A stretch of 64,000 nt of DNA from Spirosoma foliorum (GTDB taxonomy: Bacteria; Bacteroidota; Bacteroidia; Cytophagales; Spirosomataceae). The position numbers and the translations under genes are program-made. The stretch spans positions 5,903,001 to 5,967,000 of the forward strand of contig NZ_CP059732.1 in NCBI RefSeq assembly GCF_014117325.1, in the 5' to 3' direction. A model generated the notes under the pieces. It was not told the origin of the DNA. It did no database searches and saw only the letters and a list, made by a program, of their open reading frames with translations. Numbering within the stretch: the first letter of the stretch is position 1; the number at the start of each line of letters is the position of its first letter. Shown in pieces: positions 33,007 to 42,659 of the stretch.

Positions 33007-33063
33007 TAAAGCCCAAAACCGCTGAAAAAATCGTAAATTCGCAAACGACTATAGTTTTTTCCT

Positions 33064-34653
33064 GTGCTTACCGACACCCCACATCAATCCCTCGTTGAAC
33101 GCATTCGTGACATCGGTCATGCCGAAGCCGTACGGCGGTTCTTTGGGTTGTTAAAGGAGTTGATCGACATCGTTAACCTGCCAAATGGTGATGCCCGGTT
33201 GGCGTTTGTTGTGAAACAGGACAAGTCCTCAATTACAGCCAACGTCAATTTCTTTCAGGCTTTACGGATTCAAAGACCCCGGCGTGGCGAAATTGAATAT
33301 CACTTGACGATTAAAAAATCGTATCAGGACCGGCTAAAAGGCATTGAAGAGTTAGTCTTTGAGCCACTAACCGAAAAATCGGATTATCTGGCAGTTGTCA
33401 TTGGTCAATCCAATGTACACCTGCTCTACTTGCCTATTTTGCGCACCTGTTGGGAAGACTGCCTGCTCGAACTGGTTGAAAGCACCAAGCGAGGCCCTCA
33501 TTCCGCCCGGCACAATACTGACGTATACCGGGCGGCAGAAGATGAAGCCTTTCTAAGCGAGCTTATCCGGTTAGCCGATGATCCCACGCTGGAAGATCGC
33601 ATTCTAAATGGCCTGGGGGTTGAAGAACCAGAAACTGAGTATGAAACGGCGTCGAAGCTACCACAACAGCCGCATAATCTCATTCTGTTTGGCCCACCGG
33701 GTACGGGAAAAACGTTTGCGTTACAGCCGTATCTGCATGAGCAAAACGCCAGTTTAATTACGTTTCATCCATCGTATAGCTATGAGGAGTTTGTCGAAGG
33801 CATTCGGCCAGAAGCTATCAATGGGCAGATTAGCTATAAGATCCGAAAAGGTATTTTCTATAAAGCTTGCCAGTCCGCTATTCAACAGGCAGGTTATGGA
33901 ACGATAGCCGATTGTCTGAATGATTCGCAGGAGAATCGTCGCCAGAAATTAGCAAAAGCACCAGCACACTACCTGCTTATTGACGAAGTCAACCGCGCCA
34001 ATGTCGCCAGCGTGTTCGGCGATTTGATTACACTTTTGGAGGCCGACAAACGCCTTGGTGCCGAAAACGAGCTTTGGTTAACGCTGCCGTATTCGCAGGA
34101 GCGGTTTGGGGTTCCTATCAACTTGTTTGTGATCGGCACCATGAACACGACCGACCGTTCTATTGCGCTCTTAGATATTGCCCTGCGTCGACGGTTTTCC
34201 TTTCGCGAAATTCGACCCGACGCGACCATTCTCGGCGAGATTGACGGCATTGAACTTCCCCAGTTGCTGCGAACCATAAACGAACGTATTGAATATTTAC
34301 TGGACCGCGATCACCAGATTGGGCACGCCTATCTGACGACTATAAAAACGTATGCTGAGTTGTGTGACGCCTTCCGCGACCGAATTATTCCACTTTTACA
34401 GGAATATTTTTTCAACGATTGGGCCAAGATTCAGTTAATCCTTGGTGATAATCCGGCCTGGGGCAAAGACCCCAATCAGCGGCTTATCTGGATTAAACGA
34501 AAGTACACGGCCAATGCCGCCAACAAATTGTTCGGTGAATTGCCGGAATCCATGGATGAGGTAGTCACCTACGAAATTAACCCTAATCTTCAGCAGGACC
34601 ATTACGATCAGGTACCCGTTGAAGCTTTTATACGAATTTATCAGAAATTGTAA
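33064..34653 (+). CDS. McrB-like AAA+ NTPase without a McrC partner
   Basis: 529 aa from a GTG. The first 190 residues form a domain I do not recognise. The AAA part has Walker A FGPPGTGKT (about 210-218), a Walker B LLIDEVNRA (about 304-312) and the McrB-type NTTDRSIALLDIALRRRF. In McrBC this motor is GTP-driven and moves with the nuclease McrC. Downstream is an alcohol dehydrogenase, upstream a protease, so there is no McrC. It could be a solitary defence or housekeeping motor. The N-terminal domain may hold the effector or target recognition. Confidence 0.85.
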   Translation: MLTDTPHQSLVERIRDIGHAEAVRRFFGLLKELIDIVNLPNGDARLAFVVKQDKSSITANVNFFQALRIQRPRRGEIEYHLTIKKSYQDRLKGIEELVFEPLTEKSDYLAVVIGQSNVHLLYLPILRTCWEDCLLELVESTKRGPHSARHNTDVYRAAEDEAFLSELIRLADDPTLEDRILNGLGVEEPETEYETASKLPQQPHNLILFGPPGTGKTFALQPYLHEQNASLITFHPSYSYEEFVEGIRPEAINGQISYKIRKGIFYKACQSAIQQAGYGTIADCLNDSQENRRQKLAKAPAHYLLIDEVNRANVASVFGDLITLLEADKRLGAENELWLTLPYSQERFGVPINLFVIGTMNTTDRSIALLDIALRRRFSFREIRPDATILGEIDGIELPQLLRTINERIEYLLDRDHQIGHAYLTTIKTYAELCDAFRDRIIPLLQEYFFNDWAKIQLILGDNPAWGKDPNQRLIWIKRKYTANAANKLFGELPESMDEVVTYEINPNLQQDHYDQVPVEAFIRIYQKL

Positions 34654-34729
34654 CGCGGCCGGGCTGGCGTTCCAGCATCATGTCTGTCGTATCAAACTTA
34701 TTAAACCTGCGGACAGGATGTCCGCGTTA
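34651..34729. repeat. palindrome between the McrB-like and dehydrogenase genes
   Basis: Outer arms TAACGCGG (34651-34658) and CCGCGTTA (34722-34729), with two inner hairpins (GCTGG/CCAGC and GCGGAC/GTCCGC). The left arm contains the McrB-like gene's stop codon. It ends 3 bases before the next ATG. Confidence 0.6.
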
Positions 34730-34732
34730 CTC

Positions 34733-35764
34733 ATGAAAGCGCTCGTTCTTACTGAATACAATCATTTCGATTTACAAGATGTTCCTAAGCCAACTGTTCG
34801 GCCTAACGAAGTATTGGTTCGTGTACAGGCTGTAGGCATTTGCGGCTCTGATGTTCATGGCATGGATGGTAGTTCTGGCCGACGAATTCCACCCATTGTG
34901 ATGGGTCATGAGGCCAGTGGCATCATTGCCGAAGTAGGTGCAGATGTGCGTGACTGGTCCACTGGCGATCGCGTTACCTTCGATTCGACCGTTTATGCAC
35001 TCGATGATTGGTACAGTCGACGTGGGCAGTATAACCTAAGTGATGGACGTGAGGTGGTGGGTGTATCAACCCCCGATTTCAAACGGCAGGGTGCTTTCGC
35101 TGAATATGTATCTGTACCTCAGCATATTTTGTATGCCATTCCCGATAATGTCAGTTTCACGCAGGCAGCTTTGGTTGAACCTGTAGCGGTAGCGCTCCAC
35201 GCCCTAAGTCTAACGCCCATTCAAGTGAATGATTCGGCCGTTGTCGTGGGCGCGGGCATGATTGGCCTGTTTGTGATTCAGGCCTTGAAACTAGCTGGTT
35301 GTGGTTCCATTATCGCTATTGATCTGGACGATGATCGGTTAGCGCTGGCACAAAAGCTAGGTGCAACGCACATAATCAACGCCAAAACTGGTGATGTGCC
35401 CAAGCAGGTTCAGGCGCTGACGCATGGACGCGGAGCTGACGTTTCCTTCGAAGTAGTTGGCGCTGGACCAACTGTAAAAACCGCCATCGACTGTGTGCGC
35501 AAAGGAGCAACGGTGACGCTAGTCGGTAATCTGGCCCCAACTGTTGAAATTCCATTACAGGCTGTCGTCACCCGACAGCTACGACTGCAAGGCTCCTGTG
35601 CCATCAACGGGGAATACGAAGCAGCCTTGGCGCTGATCTCATCGGGTCGTATCAATGTAGAAGCCATTCTTAGTGCTGAAGTCCCACTCGAAGAAGGTGC
35701 TGACTGGTTTAAACGATTGTATGCTAAAGAGAAAGGCTTAATCAAAGTTGTTCTGAAGCCTTGA
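34733..35764 (+). CDS. zinc-dependent medium-chain dehydrogenase (sorbitol/threonine dehydrogenase-like)
   Basis: 343 aa from the ATG at 34733; the frame is open further upstream only through the palindrome. Zinc and substrate motifs CGSDVHGMDG, MGHEASG and, in the Rossmann part, VVGAGMIGLFVIQAL. The second structural zinc site with four Cys is not visible. It oxidises a sugar alcohol or amino-alcohol with NAD. A Gfo/Idh oxidoreductase is encoded nearby (36709), suggesting a sugar route. Confidence 0.9.
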   Translation: MKALVLTEYNHFDLQDVPKPTVRPNEVLVRVQAVGICGSDVHGMDGSSGRRIPPIVMGHEASGIIAEVGADVRDWSTGDRVTFDSTVYALDDWYSRRGQYNLSDGREVVGVSTPDFKRQGAFAEYVSVPQHILYAIPDNVSFTQAALVEPVAVALHALSLTPIQVNDSAVVVGAGMIGLFVIQALKLAGCGSIIAIDLDDDRLALAQKLGATHIINAKTGDVPKQVQALTHGRGADVSFEVVGAGPTVKTAIDCVRKGATVTLVGNLAPTVEIPLQAVVTRQLRLQGSCAINGEYEAALALISSGRINVEAILSAEVPLEEGADWFKRLYAKEKGLIKVVLKP

Positions 35765-35766
35765 TT

Positions 35767-36204
35767 TTAGGGATACGGTTCATAGACGGCGATAGCCGAT
35801 TCCTGCGATATAATCAAACTACTGTCTGTTAGCCTATTAATCCGCCAGGTATTTCCCGGCGCGACACAACTGGCCGATATGCAGATAGGGTTTGGCGTTC
35901 GTTCGGGAAGTGGTATGCCCTCTACATCAACAAGATCCAGTGTATTGCCTTTACGCTTAAAGCGTGCGGGCGAACAGCAGGGGTCGAACTTCCCATCCTT
36001 GCCGTAGAGAATCATTCCATTCTGTTTAAAGCTAACAATAGACCATTGACTATCAGTCGGTACATAGATAGGCTGGTTACCAGAATACTGGATCTGAGTC
36101 ATTCGCCAGCGTCGATATAACAGGTCGGATGGACCAATTGGTTGATCAGTCTGGCAGGCAATAAGCAGCAGTAACAAGGCTGTCGAGAGTAGTACGTTTT
36201 TCAT
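35767..36204 (-). CDS. lipoprotein, tandem duplicate copy 2
   Basis: 145 aa. Lipobox LLIAC (Cys17), then a beta-rich domain beginning DLLYRRWRMTQIQYSG with GNTLDLVDVEGIPLPERTP and four Cys shared with the neighbour. The fold may be lipocalin-like. It sits 2 bases from the convergent dehydrogenase stop. It is separated from copy 1 by one base, so the pair is one operon born by duplication. Confidence 0.72.
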   Translation of the reverse strand: MKNVLLSTALLLLLIACQTDQPIGPSDLLYRRWRMTQIQYSGNQPIYVPTDSQWSIVSFKQNGMILYGKDGKFDPCCSPARFKRKGNTLDLVDVEGIPLPERTPNPICISASCVAPGNTWRINRLTDSSLIISQESAIAVYEPYP

Positions 36205-36205
36205 A

Positions 36206-36643
36206 TTAGGGGTAGGGTTGATAGGTGGCGATAGCCCGTTCCTGCGTTATAATCAAGCTACTACTTGTTAGTTTATCGATTTGCCACACGTTACCCGGCG
36301 GTGCACAATCGACCAATGCGCAGGTCGGATTTGGCGTTCGTTCGGGCAGCGGAATATTCTGTACATCAATCAGGTCCAGTATATTGCCTTTGCGATTAAA
36401 ACGGTCAGGCAAACAGCAGGGATCATACTTCCCGTCTTCGCCGTATAAAATCATACCATTTGCTTTGAATGTAACAATTGACCCAGCATCGTTTGCTGAT
36501 ATATCTACAGATTGTCCATTGTTATACTGAATCTGCGTCATTCGCCAGCGTCTGTATAATAGGTCATTGGGTGTTGTCTCATCTTTACGGCACCCCAACA
36601 GACCAATAATCAACAGGAATATACAGAGTCGCCAAGCTTTCAT
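36206..36643 (-). CDS. lipoprotein, tandem duplicate copy 1
   Basis: 145 aa, clearly homologous to copy 2: both have LLYRRWRMTQIQY, the segment MILYG.DGK.DPCC, PLPERTPNP.C and a Tyr-Pro end. Lipobox LLGC (Cys18). The Cys after DPCC and in the PNPxC segment are conserved and could form disulfides. Function unknown; outer-membrane or periplasmic anchoring is predicted. Upstream gene of the pair. Confidence 0.75.
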   Translation of the reverse strand: MKAWRLCIFLLIIGLLGCRKDETTPNDLLYRRWRMTQIQYNNGQSVDISANDAGSIVTFKANGMILYGEDGKYDPCCLPDRFNRKGNILDLIDVQNIPLPERTPNPTCALVDCAPPGNVWQIDKLTSSSLIITQERAIATYQPYP

Positions 36644-36708
36644 AATTTCACCCGTTTTTAAGTAGATGACTCCTAACTAAAGCATTTAGTTGGAATACGC
36701 TTTAAATT

Positions 36709-37788
36709 ATGCCTACAGCTCCTATACGAATTGCCATTATTGGCCCCGGCAAAGTGGCTCACCTTCATGCCCAGGCCGTTTTACAAACTCCCGACGCCGA
36801 ATTAGTGGCCGTTTATGGACGAACTTATCAGAAAGCGGAAGACTTTGCAAACCATTACAATATTCGAGCTTACAGCGATGTATATGACATGGTTGATCGC
36901 GAGAATGTTGATCTATGCCTTGTTTGCACGACGCATCCTGCCCACCGGGAACCAACCGTAGCGGCCCTCAATGCTGGCTCTCATGTTCTGGTCGAGAAAC
37001 CACTGGCTTCATCGCTCGAAGACTGCGACGCGATGATCGAGGCTGCCCGGAAAAACAACCGTTACCTCGGCGTTATTGGTCAACGGCGGTTTTATGCACC
37101 CTCCATGCGTATCCGGGAAGCTATCGACTCCGGGAAGATTGGGAAACCCGTGCTTGGCACCATTCAGATGCTGGGCTGGCGTAGTGAAGAATACTATAAA
37201 AGTGACGACTGGCGCGGTACCTGGGACAAAGAAGGCGGTGGTGTGTTAGTTAATCAGTCGCCACACCAGCTGGATTTGCTACTTTGGTATATGGGCGACA
37301 TTGACGAAGTATATGGCGTTTGGCGCAATCTGAATCACCCATATATTGAAGTCGATGATACGGCGTTGGCTATTATCAAATTCAAAAATGGTGGCCTGGG
37401 AAATATCATTGTCAGCAATTCGCAGAAACCCGGCATCTTCGGAAAAGTACACGTGCATGGCGAAAACGGGGCATCGGTAGGTGTTCAGACCGATGGCGGT
37501 GCGTTGTTCATTGCCGGCATGTCGACTATCACCGATCCACCTGTTAATGATTTATGGACAGTTCCCGGCGAAGAGAATCTGTTAGCACAATTCGTAGCAG
37601 AAGATACCGCATTCTTCAACACGATTGACGCAACGGTTTATTATTTTGGTGTCCAGATTGCCGAGTTCTGCGACGCCATTCGCAATAATCGGCCTCCGCT
37701 GGTTACGGGCGAAGACGGCCGCAAAGTGGTGGCGCTGTTCCAGGCAATTTACGAATCAACCCGAACGGGATTACCTGTGAAATTATAA
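36709..37788 (+). CDS. Gfo/Idh/MocA family oxidoreductase
   Basis: 359 aa. Rossmann motif IIGPGKVAHLHA (residues 9-20), the EKP signature in LVEKPLAS, and the catalytic His in LVNQSPHQLDLLLWYMG. The C-terminal beta sheet binds the sugar. It uses NAD(P) to oxidise or reduce a sugar or inositol. Possible partner of the upstream dehydrogenase. Ends at a long palindrome shared with the convergent SusD gene. Confidence 0.93.
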   Translation: MPTAPIRIAIIGPGKVAHLHAQAVLQTPDAELVAVYGRTYQKAEDFANHYNIRAYSDVYDMVDRENVDLCLVCTTHPAHREPTVAALNAGSHVLVEKPLASSLEDCDAMIEAARKNNRYLGVIGQRRFYAPSMRIREAIDSGKIGKPVLGTIQMLGWRSEEYYKSDDWRGTWDKEGGGVLVNQSPHQLDLLLWYMGDIDEVYGVWRNLNHPYIEVDDTALAIIKFKNGGLGNIIVSNSQKPGIFGKVHVHGENGASVGVQTDGGALFIAGMSTITDPPVNDLWTVPGEENLLAQFVAEDTAFFNTIDATVYYFGVQIAEFCDAIRNNRPPLVTGEDGRKVVALFQAIYESTRTGLPVKL

Positions 37789-37801
37789 AATAAGGAGAAA
37801 A

Positions 37802-37874
37802 GGGAGGAGGGGGAGTAGAGGGAAGAAAGGGCTTTCAATGATTTACCTTTCTTCCCTCTACTCCCCCTCCTCCC
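37802..37874. repeat. palindrome with all-purine left arm (convergent terminator)
   Basis: Arms of 29 nt (37802-37830 and 37846-37874), perfect. The left arm is only purine apart from one T (GGGAGGAGGGGGAG then TAGAGGGAAGAAAGG) and the right arm only pyrimidine apart from one A. It lies between the Gfo/Idh gene (+) and the SusD gene (-). Confidence 0.85.
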
Positions 37875-37886
37875 GTTATTCCCTTC

Positions 37887-39203
37887 TTAGATCGACGGAT
37901 CGGCTGGCGTACTTGTATTGTTGTTACGCTCCGTCAGCGGATATGGGAAAAAGTTACGATTCCGCTCCGAGCCCGTTGCACCGGGTCCAGGCCGATTGAA
38001 CCGGCGGCTATCTTCCAGTCGGAAACCCTGGTAAGCCAGTTCAATATTGCGGTTTCGTAGAATTTCCAGCAGAATCGCATCGGCTGTTTGCGCACCCGAA
38101 TAGGCAGGTAATGCAGCCCCCAAGCCAAAATAGGTATCTGTAGAAGACCCTGTTTTAGTCAAGACCTTGTTCAGAGCAATTACAGCATTAGCCAGATCGC
38201 CTTTACGGGCATAGGCTTCAGCCTGAATCAATAGGATTTCTCCCGGCAGGTAGACTGGAACAGCTGCGCCGTTGGCCGTGTAGAAAGCCGACGCAACAAC
38301 CGGCGCTACAGCCGTATTGCTACTCACTTTCGTCAGGAAGGCAAGCCGTTTGTCGGCTGGATCAGGTGCCAATGCACCCGTCAAACCCAGGTTGACATTG
38401 GTCGGCTGAATAACGTTCAGGTTACCAAACGTAGCTTCGAACAACGGGTTACGGGTATTGTCGTCAAAATTATAGACTGACTTCTTCGTCAAATCGACTT
38501 TGGCGGCTGCGGCCAATGCTTTATCATAATCACCAGCAAACAGTGCGTATCGGGCAATCAGTGCCTGAATCGTGTTGGTGATATCGATCCCTGTCACAAT
38601 TTTACTGGTAAAGTCAGCTGAAACTGGTGCGCTGGCTACCTGCGTAGCAGCTGTTTCCAAAGTAGCAATGGCCGACTTAAACACATCGACCCGAGGAACA
38701 AACGGCACGTTCGTACCCGTAGTAATAGGCGACTGCTCGAAAAACAAGCCCAGTGTACCCAGCGACAAAGCCCGGAAGATGGACGCGTAGCCGATAATGC
38801 CACTCTTTGTCCCGGCATCCGATACAACGTTCGTGTTTGCCAGAATCAACTCGGCGTTAGCCCGAACCAGATGGCTTTTGGTCCAGAGGTTAACCACAAC
38901 GCTATTGATATTGCTGACATTACCAGCGCCAACCGTCAGATTGACTTCATCAAGGTTACCAGCATTCAGCACAAACTCCTCTTTGGTTGTCAGCCCCGCT
39001 CCGGCTGTGCTGGCGTATAGCACACTCCCGGCAGCACCTGTTGTGTAACGGTACTGCAAGCCATTGGCAAGCGTCATTAACCCATCGGGCGAGCTAACCG
39101 CCTGCGATTGGCTGATCGTGCTTGGGTTTAAATATTCCTTATTACAGGCCACCTGGGTCAGGAGTACGCCCGTAAGGAGAGTTGGTATGAGAATCTTTTT
39201 CAT
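37887..39203 (-). CDS. SusD/RagB family lipoprotein
   Basis: 438 aa. Lipobox LTQVAC (Cys20), TPR-like helices and the C-terminal SusD region with ILLEILRNRNIELAYQGFRLEDSRRF. It is shorter than many SusD proteins (about 500 aa) but complete at both ends. It sits at the cell surface as the lid of the SusC channel encoded just upstream. The neighbour DPP-IV-like gene suggests peptides rather than glycans as cargo. A related pair elsewhere is not in this window. Confidence 0.92.
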   Translation of the reverse strand: MKKILIPTLLTGVLLTQVACNKEYLNPSTISQSQAVSSPDGLMTLANGLQYRYTTGAAGSVLYASTAGAGLTTKEEFVLNAGNLDEVNLTVGAGNVSNINSVVVNLWTKSHLVRANAELILANTNVVSDAGTKSGIIGYASIFRALSLGTLGLFFEQSPITTGTNVPFVPRVDVFKSAIATLETAATQVASAPVSADFTSKIVTGIDITNTIQALIARYALFAGDYDKALAAAAKVDLTKKSVYNFDDNTRNPLFEATFGNLNVIQPTNVNLGLTGALAPDPADKRLAFLTKVSSNTAVAPVVASAFYTANGAAVPVYLPGEILLIQAEAYARKGDLANAVIALNKVLTKTGSSTDTYFGLGAALPAYSGAQTADAILLEILRNRNIELAYQGFRLEDSRRFNRPGPGATGSERNRNFFPYPLTERNNNTSTPADPSI

Positions 39204-39216
39204 GAGTTCAGTTTTA

Positions 39217-39308
39217 GGTTTTCAGTTTACGGTTTCAGGTTTACGGTAAGTAGCCTGTCTGTAATCACGCGGCAGCTAACCATAAACCGAATACAATAAA
39301 CCAAATAC
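39217..39308. repeat. intergenic palindrome, degenerate family A copy 4
   Basis: Left half has TTTACGGTTTCAGGTTTACGG, right half ACCATAAACCGAATAC and ATAAACC. Pairing is partial and worse than in the copies at 7606 and 49469. It lies between SusC and SusD. Confidence 0.5.
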
Positions 39309-39313
39309 CATTT

Positions 39314-42300
39314 TTAAAATGTCGCGGCTAGTTTAAACTGGTAGGTACGTGGAATAGGGACGTTTCCGAAGTCCATGCCTCGCAGTAAGTCGTTATTACC
39401 ACCTGCGTTGGTTTCTGGATCGAAACCGGTGTATTTGTCCCATGAATAGAGGTTACGACCTACGGCAGAGACCGTCAGGCGGCTTAGTCCTTTAATCAGC
39501 GGAGGCAATGTGTAGCTGAGCGACACTTCCCGCAGCTTGGTGTATGAGCCTGGATCAACCCGGAACTCCTGCGTGTTATAAACGCCGAAGATGTACCCCC
39601 TTGGCAACGTACCCCGTAATTCCTGCTCGGCATAATCGCCTAAACCTACGCCCTGACGTGTCCGTTTATCCGCATTAAAGACGTCGACACCTTGAACCAT
39701 ATCCAACAACACATGCAGAGACAGTTTTTTGTAAGCCAGATTTGTACTGAACGAACCGGTCCATTTTGGGTTCGGGTTACCAATAATCGCGTTGGCGGTT
39801 GGTTTGGTTACGTCCAGCGTACCATCTGGATTAATAGCCTGTACGTAGCTAACTGCGCCGTTAGCCTGTCCAACAGCCCGATCAGATTGTGGGAAACCAG
39901 ACGGAGAAAGCAGTAGTGAGCCATCTGGCTTACGAGCATAAGGAGTGCCATAGAATACACCAACAGGCTGACCGACGATCAGGTTAACTGGTGACCCTGA
40001 CGCAGAAGAAGCATCGGGATTGATGATCGGCAGACCACCCAAATCCAGCACCTTGTTACGGTTATGGTTGAAGATGAACGTGACATCCCAGCTCAAATTC
40101 TTGGTTTTAACGGGCGTAGCATCCAACACGATTTCAAAACCTTTGTTTTCCATCGCACCCACGTTGTTCACAATGCTGGTACCACCTGTGGTTGGCGCCA
40201 GCGTCCGGTTTACAACCAGATTGGTAATTTTCTGGTGATAAGCCGTTACGCCCAACCCAATCCGACCATTCAGGAACGCCAGATCGATACCACCTTCGAG
40301 TTCGGCCATCCGTTCGGGCTGTACATCGGGGTTGGCCAACTGCGTGCCAGGCGTTATGGTATTCTTACCCAGGAATGCCACCGGACTGAATTGATAAAAA
40401 CGAGCATACGAACCAATACCCGACAGGTTACCAGCTTCGCCATAACTAGCCCGTAGTTTCAGACTGTTGAAGGCATTACTGAACGACAGATTTTTCCAGA
40501 AATCAAGATCCGATACAATGAACGAACCACTGACTTTCGGATAATATTGATTGGTCTGACTTGGCGAGAATTTCGACGACTGATCGCGACGGACAGCGCC
40601 GGTGATGAACGCCAGATTTTTGTAGCCAAACGTAGCCTGGGCAAACAAACCGCTCAAACTAAAGCGATCCAGGTTGTAAGCAACGCCTAATGTGGTGCTA
40701 CTGGCTCCATTAACCGTTTCGATAAACGGAGCTAGATTTTGTCCACTGTTGAGCGAGTAATCGGCCTGAAAATACTGGTAGCTATACCCAATGGCGGCAT
40801 TCAGTTTAAACTTATCGTTGAACTGGCGTTCATATTGTGCGTTCAGGTCATTGTTGAATTGCAACACCTGGTTGGTAGCCGTAGCCGCAAATCCGCCGGG
40901 ATACCGAGCAGCAGGTAAACCAGCAATAGCCTGATAAGGATAAGGCCGAATGTAGTTTTTACCGAATTGCGAGTACGCATCTACACCTACAATATAGTCG
41001 ACGCTCAATCCTTTCAATGGCGTCAAATTCAACTGAAGGCTATTGATAGTCCGGCTCACCGACTGCGAAAACTTCATATCTTCAATCGTCGAGAGTGGGT
41101 TCACACGGGTTGGCTCAACGGCTTGTAAGTTTCCAGCGGCATCGCGTTGGGTAATATCATAGATGTTGTTCGTGATATTGACCGCGTTGATTGGGCTATA
41201 GAACACGTTACCATTGGCTTTTTCGTTAGATAGGCTATTTGCATAGCTCAAACCCACCGAAATTTTCGCCCAGTCGGTCAAACGCTGATCAACACGAGCG
41301 CGGAGGTTGTACCGCGTAAAATCAGTGCCTTTGATAATCCCCTGATTCTTCAGATAGCCAAACGACACATAATATTGTGTGTTATCGCGACCACCCGAGA
41401 TCGACAGGTTATTGTCGGTGCCGTAGCCAGTCCGGAAAATCTGATCGAAGTAGTTGTACCGTTGAACATCAACCAAATTCGTGGCCAGCGCCGAATAGGC
41501 ACCATCCCGGTAGATATTTGTTGTTGTTGTACCTGGATTGGCCGTAACCTGCGCTGGCGTGATAACACCAATTGGGTAAAGACGAAGGGATGCAAATCCG
41601 AATTGCTTGCCGTAGGTGTTAACCGGCACACTTTTCCGCAATTCGTTGACATTGAACGAAGTCGTAAACGTGACTTGTGCTTTACCTGATTGACCACGTT
41701 TTGTGGTGATAATCACAACACCATTGGCAGCCCGTGAACCATATTGAGCAGCCGCAGCAGCACCATTAACCACGTTGATGCTGGCAATATCATCGGGATT
41801 GATATCAGACATGCGGTTCTGGCCAACATTGGCATTTCCTACGTCGTTGACCAGTGCCAATTGTGATACGTTCGTACTGGCGTTGCTTACGATGACCCCA
41901 TCAACAACATACAATGGATCAGACGAACCAACGAGCGACTTGATACCGCGTAATCGGATACTGATTCCACCGGCAGGATCGCCCGAGTTTTGAGTGATCT
42001 GTGCGCCCGGCACTTTGCCTTGTAATGAGTTGATCAGATTACCCGAGCCAGATTGCAATAAATCAGATCCTTTGATGGTACTGATGGCATTCCCCAGTTC
42101 CCGCTTGGGAGCCGACAGCGTAGAACCCGTTACAACTACTTCATCGAGGTTCGTGGCAGCTGCCACTAATTGTGCATTTAGCGTAACCTCCGTGGCACTA
42201 CCCAGCGTTACATTCTGGCGTAAGGTTTCGTACCCAATAGCGGTGAAAGCCACTGTTGTTTGGCCAGGTTTTAGGCTTACTGGCAGTGTAAAGTTCCCGT

Positions 42301-42493
42301 CGGCGTCGGAAGTTGTACCAACGGTAGTACCTACAATTACGACCGTTGTGCCCGGAAGTGGTAGCTTCTCGGGGTCTGTAACACGACCTTTAATCGTGTA
42401 GCGAGTGCTTTGCGCAAAGGCTGCGGTACAAAGCAAAACCGTTAACCAGAGCAGGCAAAACTGTCGGATAACGAGTGAGTATTTGTTGGTCAT
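39314..42493 (-). CDS. SusC/RagA family TonB-linked outer-membrane transporter
   Basis: 1059 aa. Signal peptide (LWLTVLLCTAAFAQ), a CarboxypepD_reg domain (about 28-110: TIKGRVTDPEKLPLPGTTV), a TonB-box-like LDEVVVTG, the plug with LQGKVPGAQITQNSGDPAGG and SLVGSSDPLYVVDGVIV, then a 22-strand barrel ending YQFKLAATF. It imports large substrates through TonB energy. It forms a pair with the downstream SusD. A divergent promoter region separates it from the S9 peptidase gene. Confidence 0.95.
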   Translation of the reverse strand: MTNKYSLVIRQFCLLWLTVLLCTAAFAQSTRYTIKGRVTDPEKLPLPGTTVVIVGTTVGTTSDADGNFTLPVSLKPGQTTVAFTAIGYETLRQNVTLGSATEVTLNAQLVAAATNLDEVVVTGSTLSAPKRELGNAISTIKGSDLLQSGSGNLINSLQGKVPGAQITQNSGDPAGGISIRLRGIKSLVGSSDPLYVVDGVIVSNASTNVSQLALVNDVGNANVGQNRMSDINPDDIASINVVNGAAAAAQYGSRAANGVVIITTKRGQSGKAQVTFTTSFNVNELRKSVPVNTYGKQFGFASLRLYPIGVITPAQVTANPGTTTTNIYRDGAYSALATNLVDVQRYNYFDQIFRTGYGTDNNLSISGGRDNTQYYVSFGYLKNQGIIKGTDFTRYNLRARVDQRLTDWAKISVGLSYANSLSNEKANGNVFYSPINAVNITNNIYDITQRDAAGNLQAVEPTRVNPLSTIEDMKFSQSVSRTINSLQLNLTPLKGLSVDYIVGVDAYSQFGKNYIRPYPYQAIAGLPAARYPGGFAATATNQVLQFNNDLNAQYERQFNDKFKLNAAIGYSYQYFQADYSLNSGQNLAPFIETVNGASSTTLGVAYNLDRFSLSGLFAQATFGYKNLAFITGAVRRDQSSKFSPSQTNQYYPKVSGSFIVSDLDFWKNLSFSNAFNSLKLRASYGEAGNLSGIGSYARFYQFSPVAFLGKNTITPGTQLANPDVQPERMAELEGGIDLAFLNGRIGLGVTAYHQKITNLVVNRTLAPTTGGTSIVNNVGAMENKGFEIVLDATPVKTKNLSWDVTFIFNHNRNKVLDLGGLPIINPDASSASGSPVNLIVGQPVGVFYGTPYARKPDGSLLLSPSGFPQSDRAVGQANGAVSYVQAINPDGTLDVTKPTANAIIGNPNPKWTGSFSTNLAYKKLSLHVLLDMVQGVDVFNADKRTRQGVGLGDYAEQELRGTLPRGYIFGVYNTQEFRVDPGSYTKLREVSLSYTLPPLIKGLSRLTVSAVGRNLYSWDKYTGFDPETNAGGNNDLLRGMDFGNVPIPRTYQFKLAATF

Positions 42494-42624
42494 ACGTACG
42501 AATTAATTTGTGGGTGAGTTAATGAAAACATAATCAAATTAATTACGAAATGTAGCGATAAATGACTACGCAAACCATGATCAGGGTCAGTTTACTCTCA
42601 AAAAAATGAAATGTCTTTTTTTAG

Positions 42625-42632
42625 TAAATTTG
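42625..42632 (+). promoter_or_regulatory. -7 element of the S9 peptidase gene
   Basis: TAAATTTG is a perfect TAnnTTTG. Start site near 42639, leader about 20 nt. No clear TTG at -33. Confidence 0.5.
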
Positions 42633-42659
42633 AATCTTTTATAAGTCATACTATACTTC

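Noticed and set aside
41994..42401. 135-codon + strand frame opposite SusC
   Set aside because: Shadow; the SusC frame has the signal peptide, carboxypeptidase-like domain and plug motifs.
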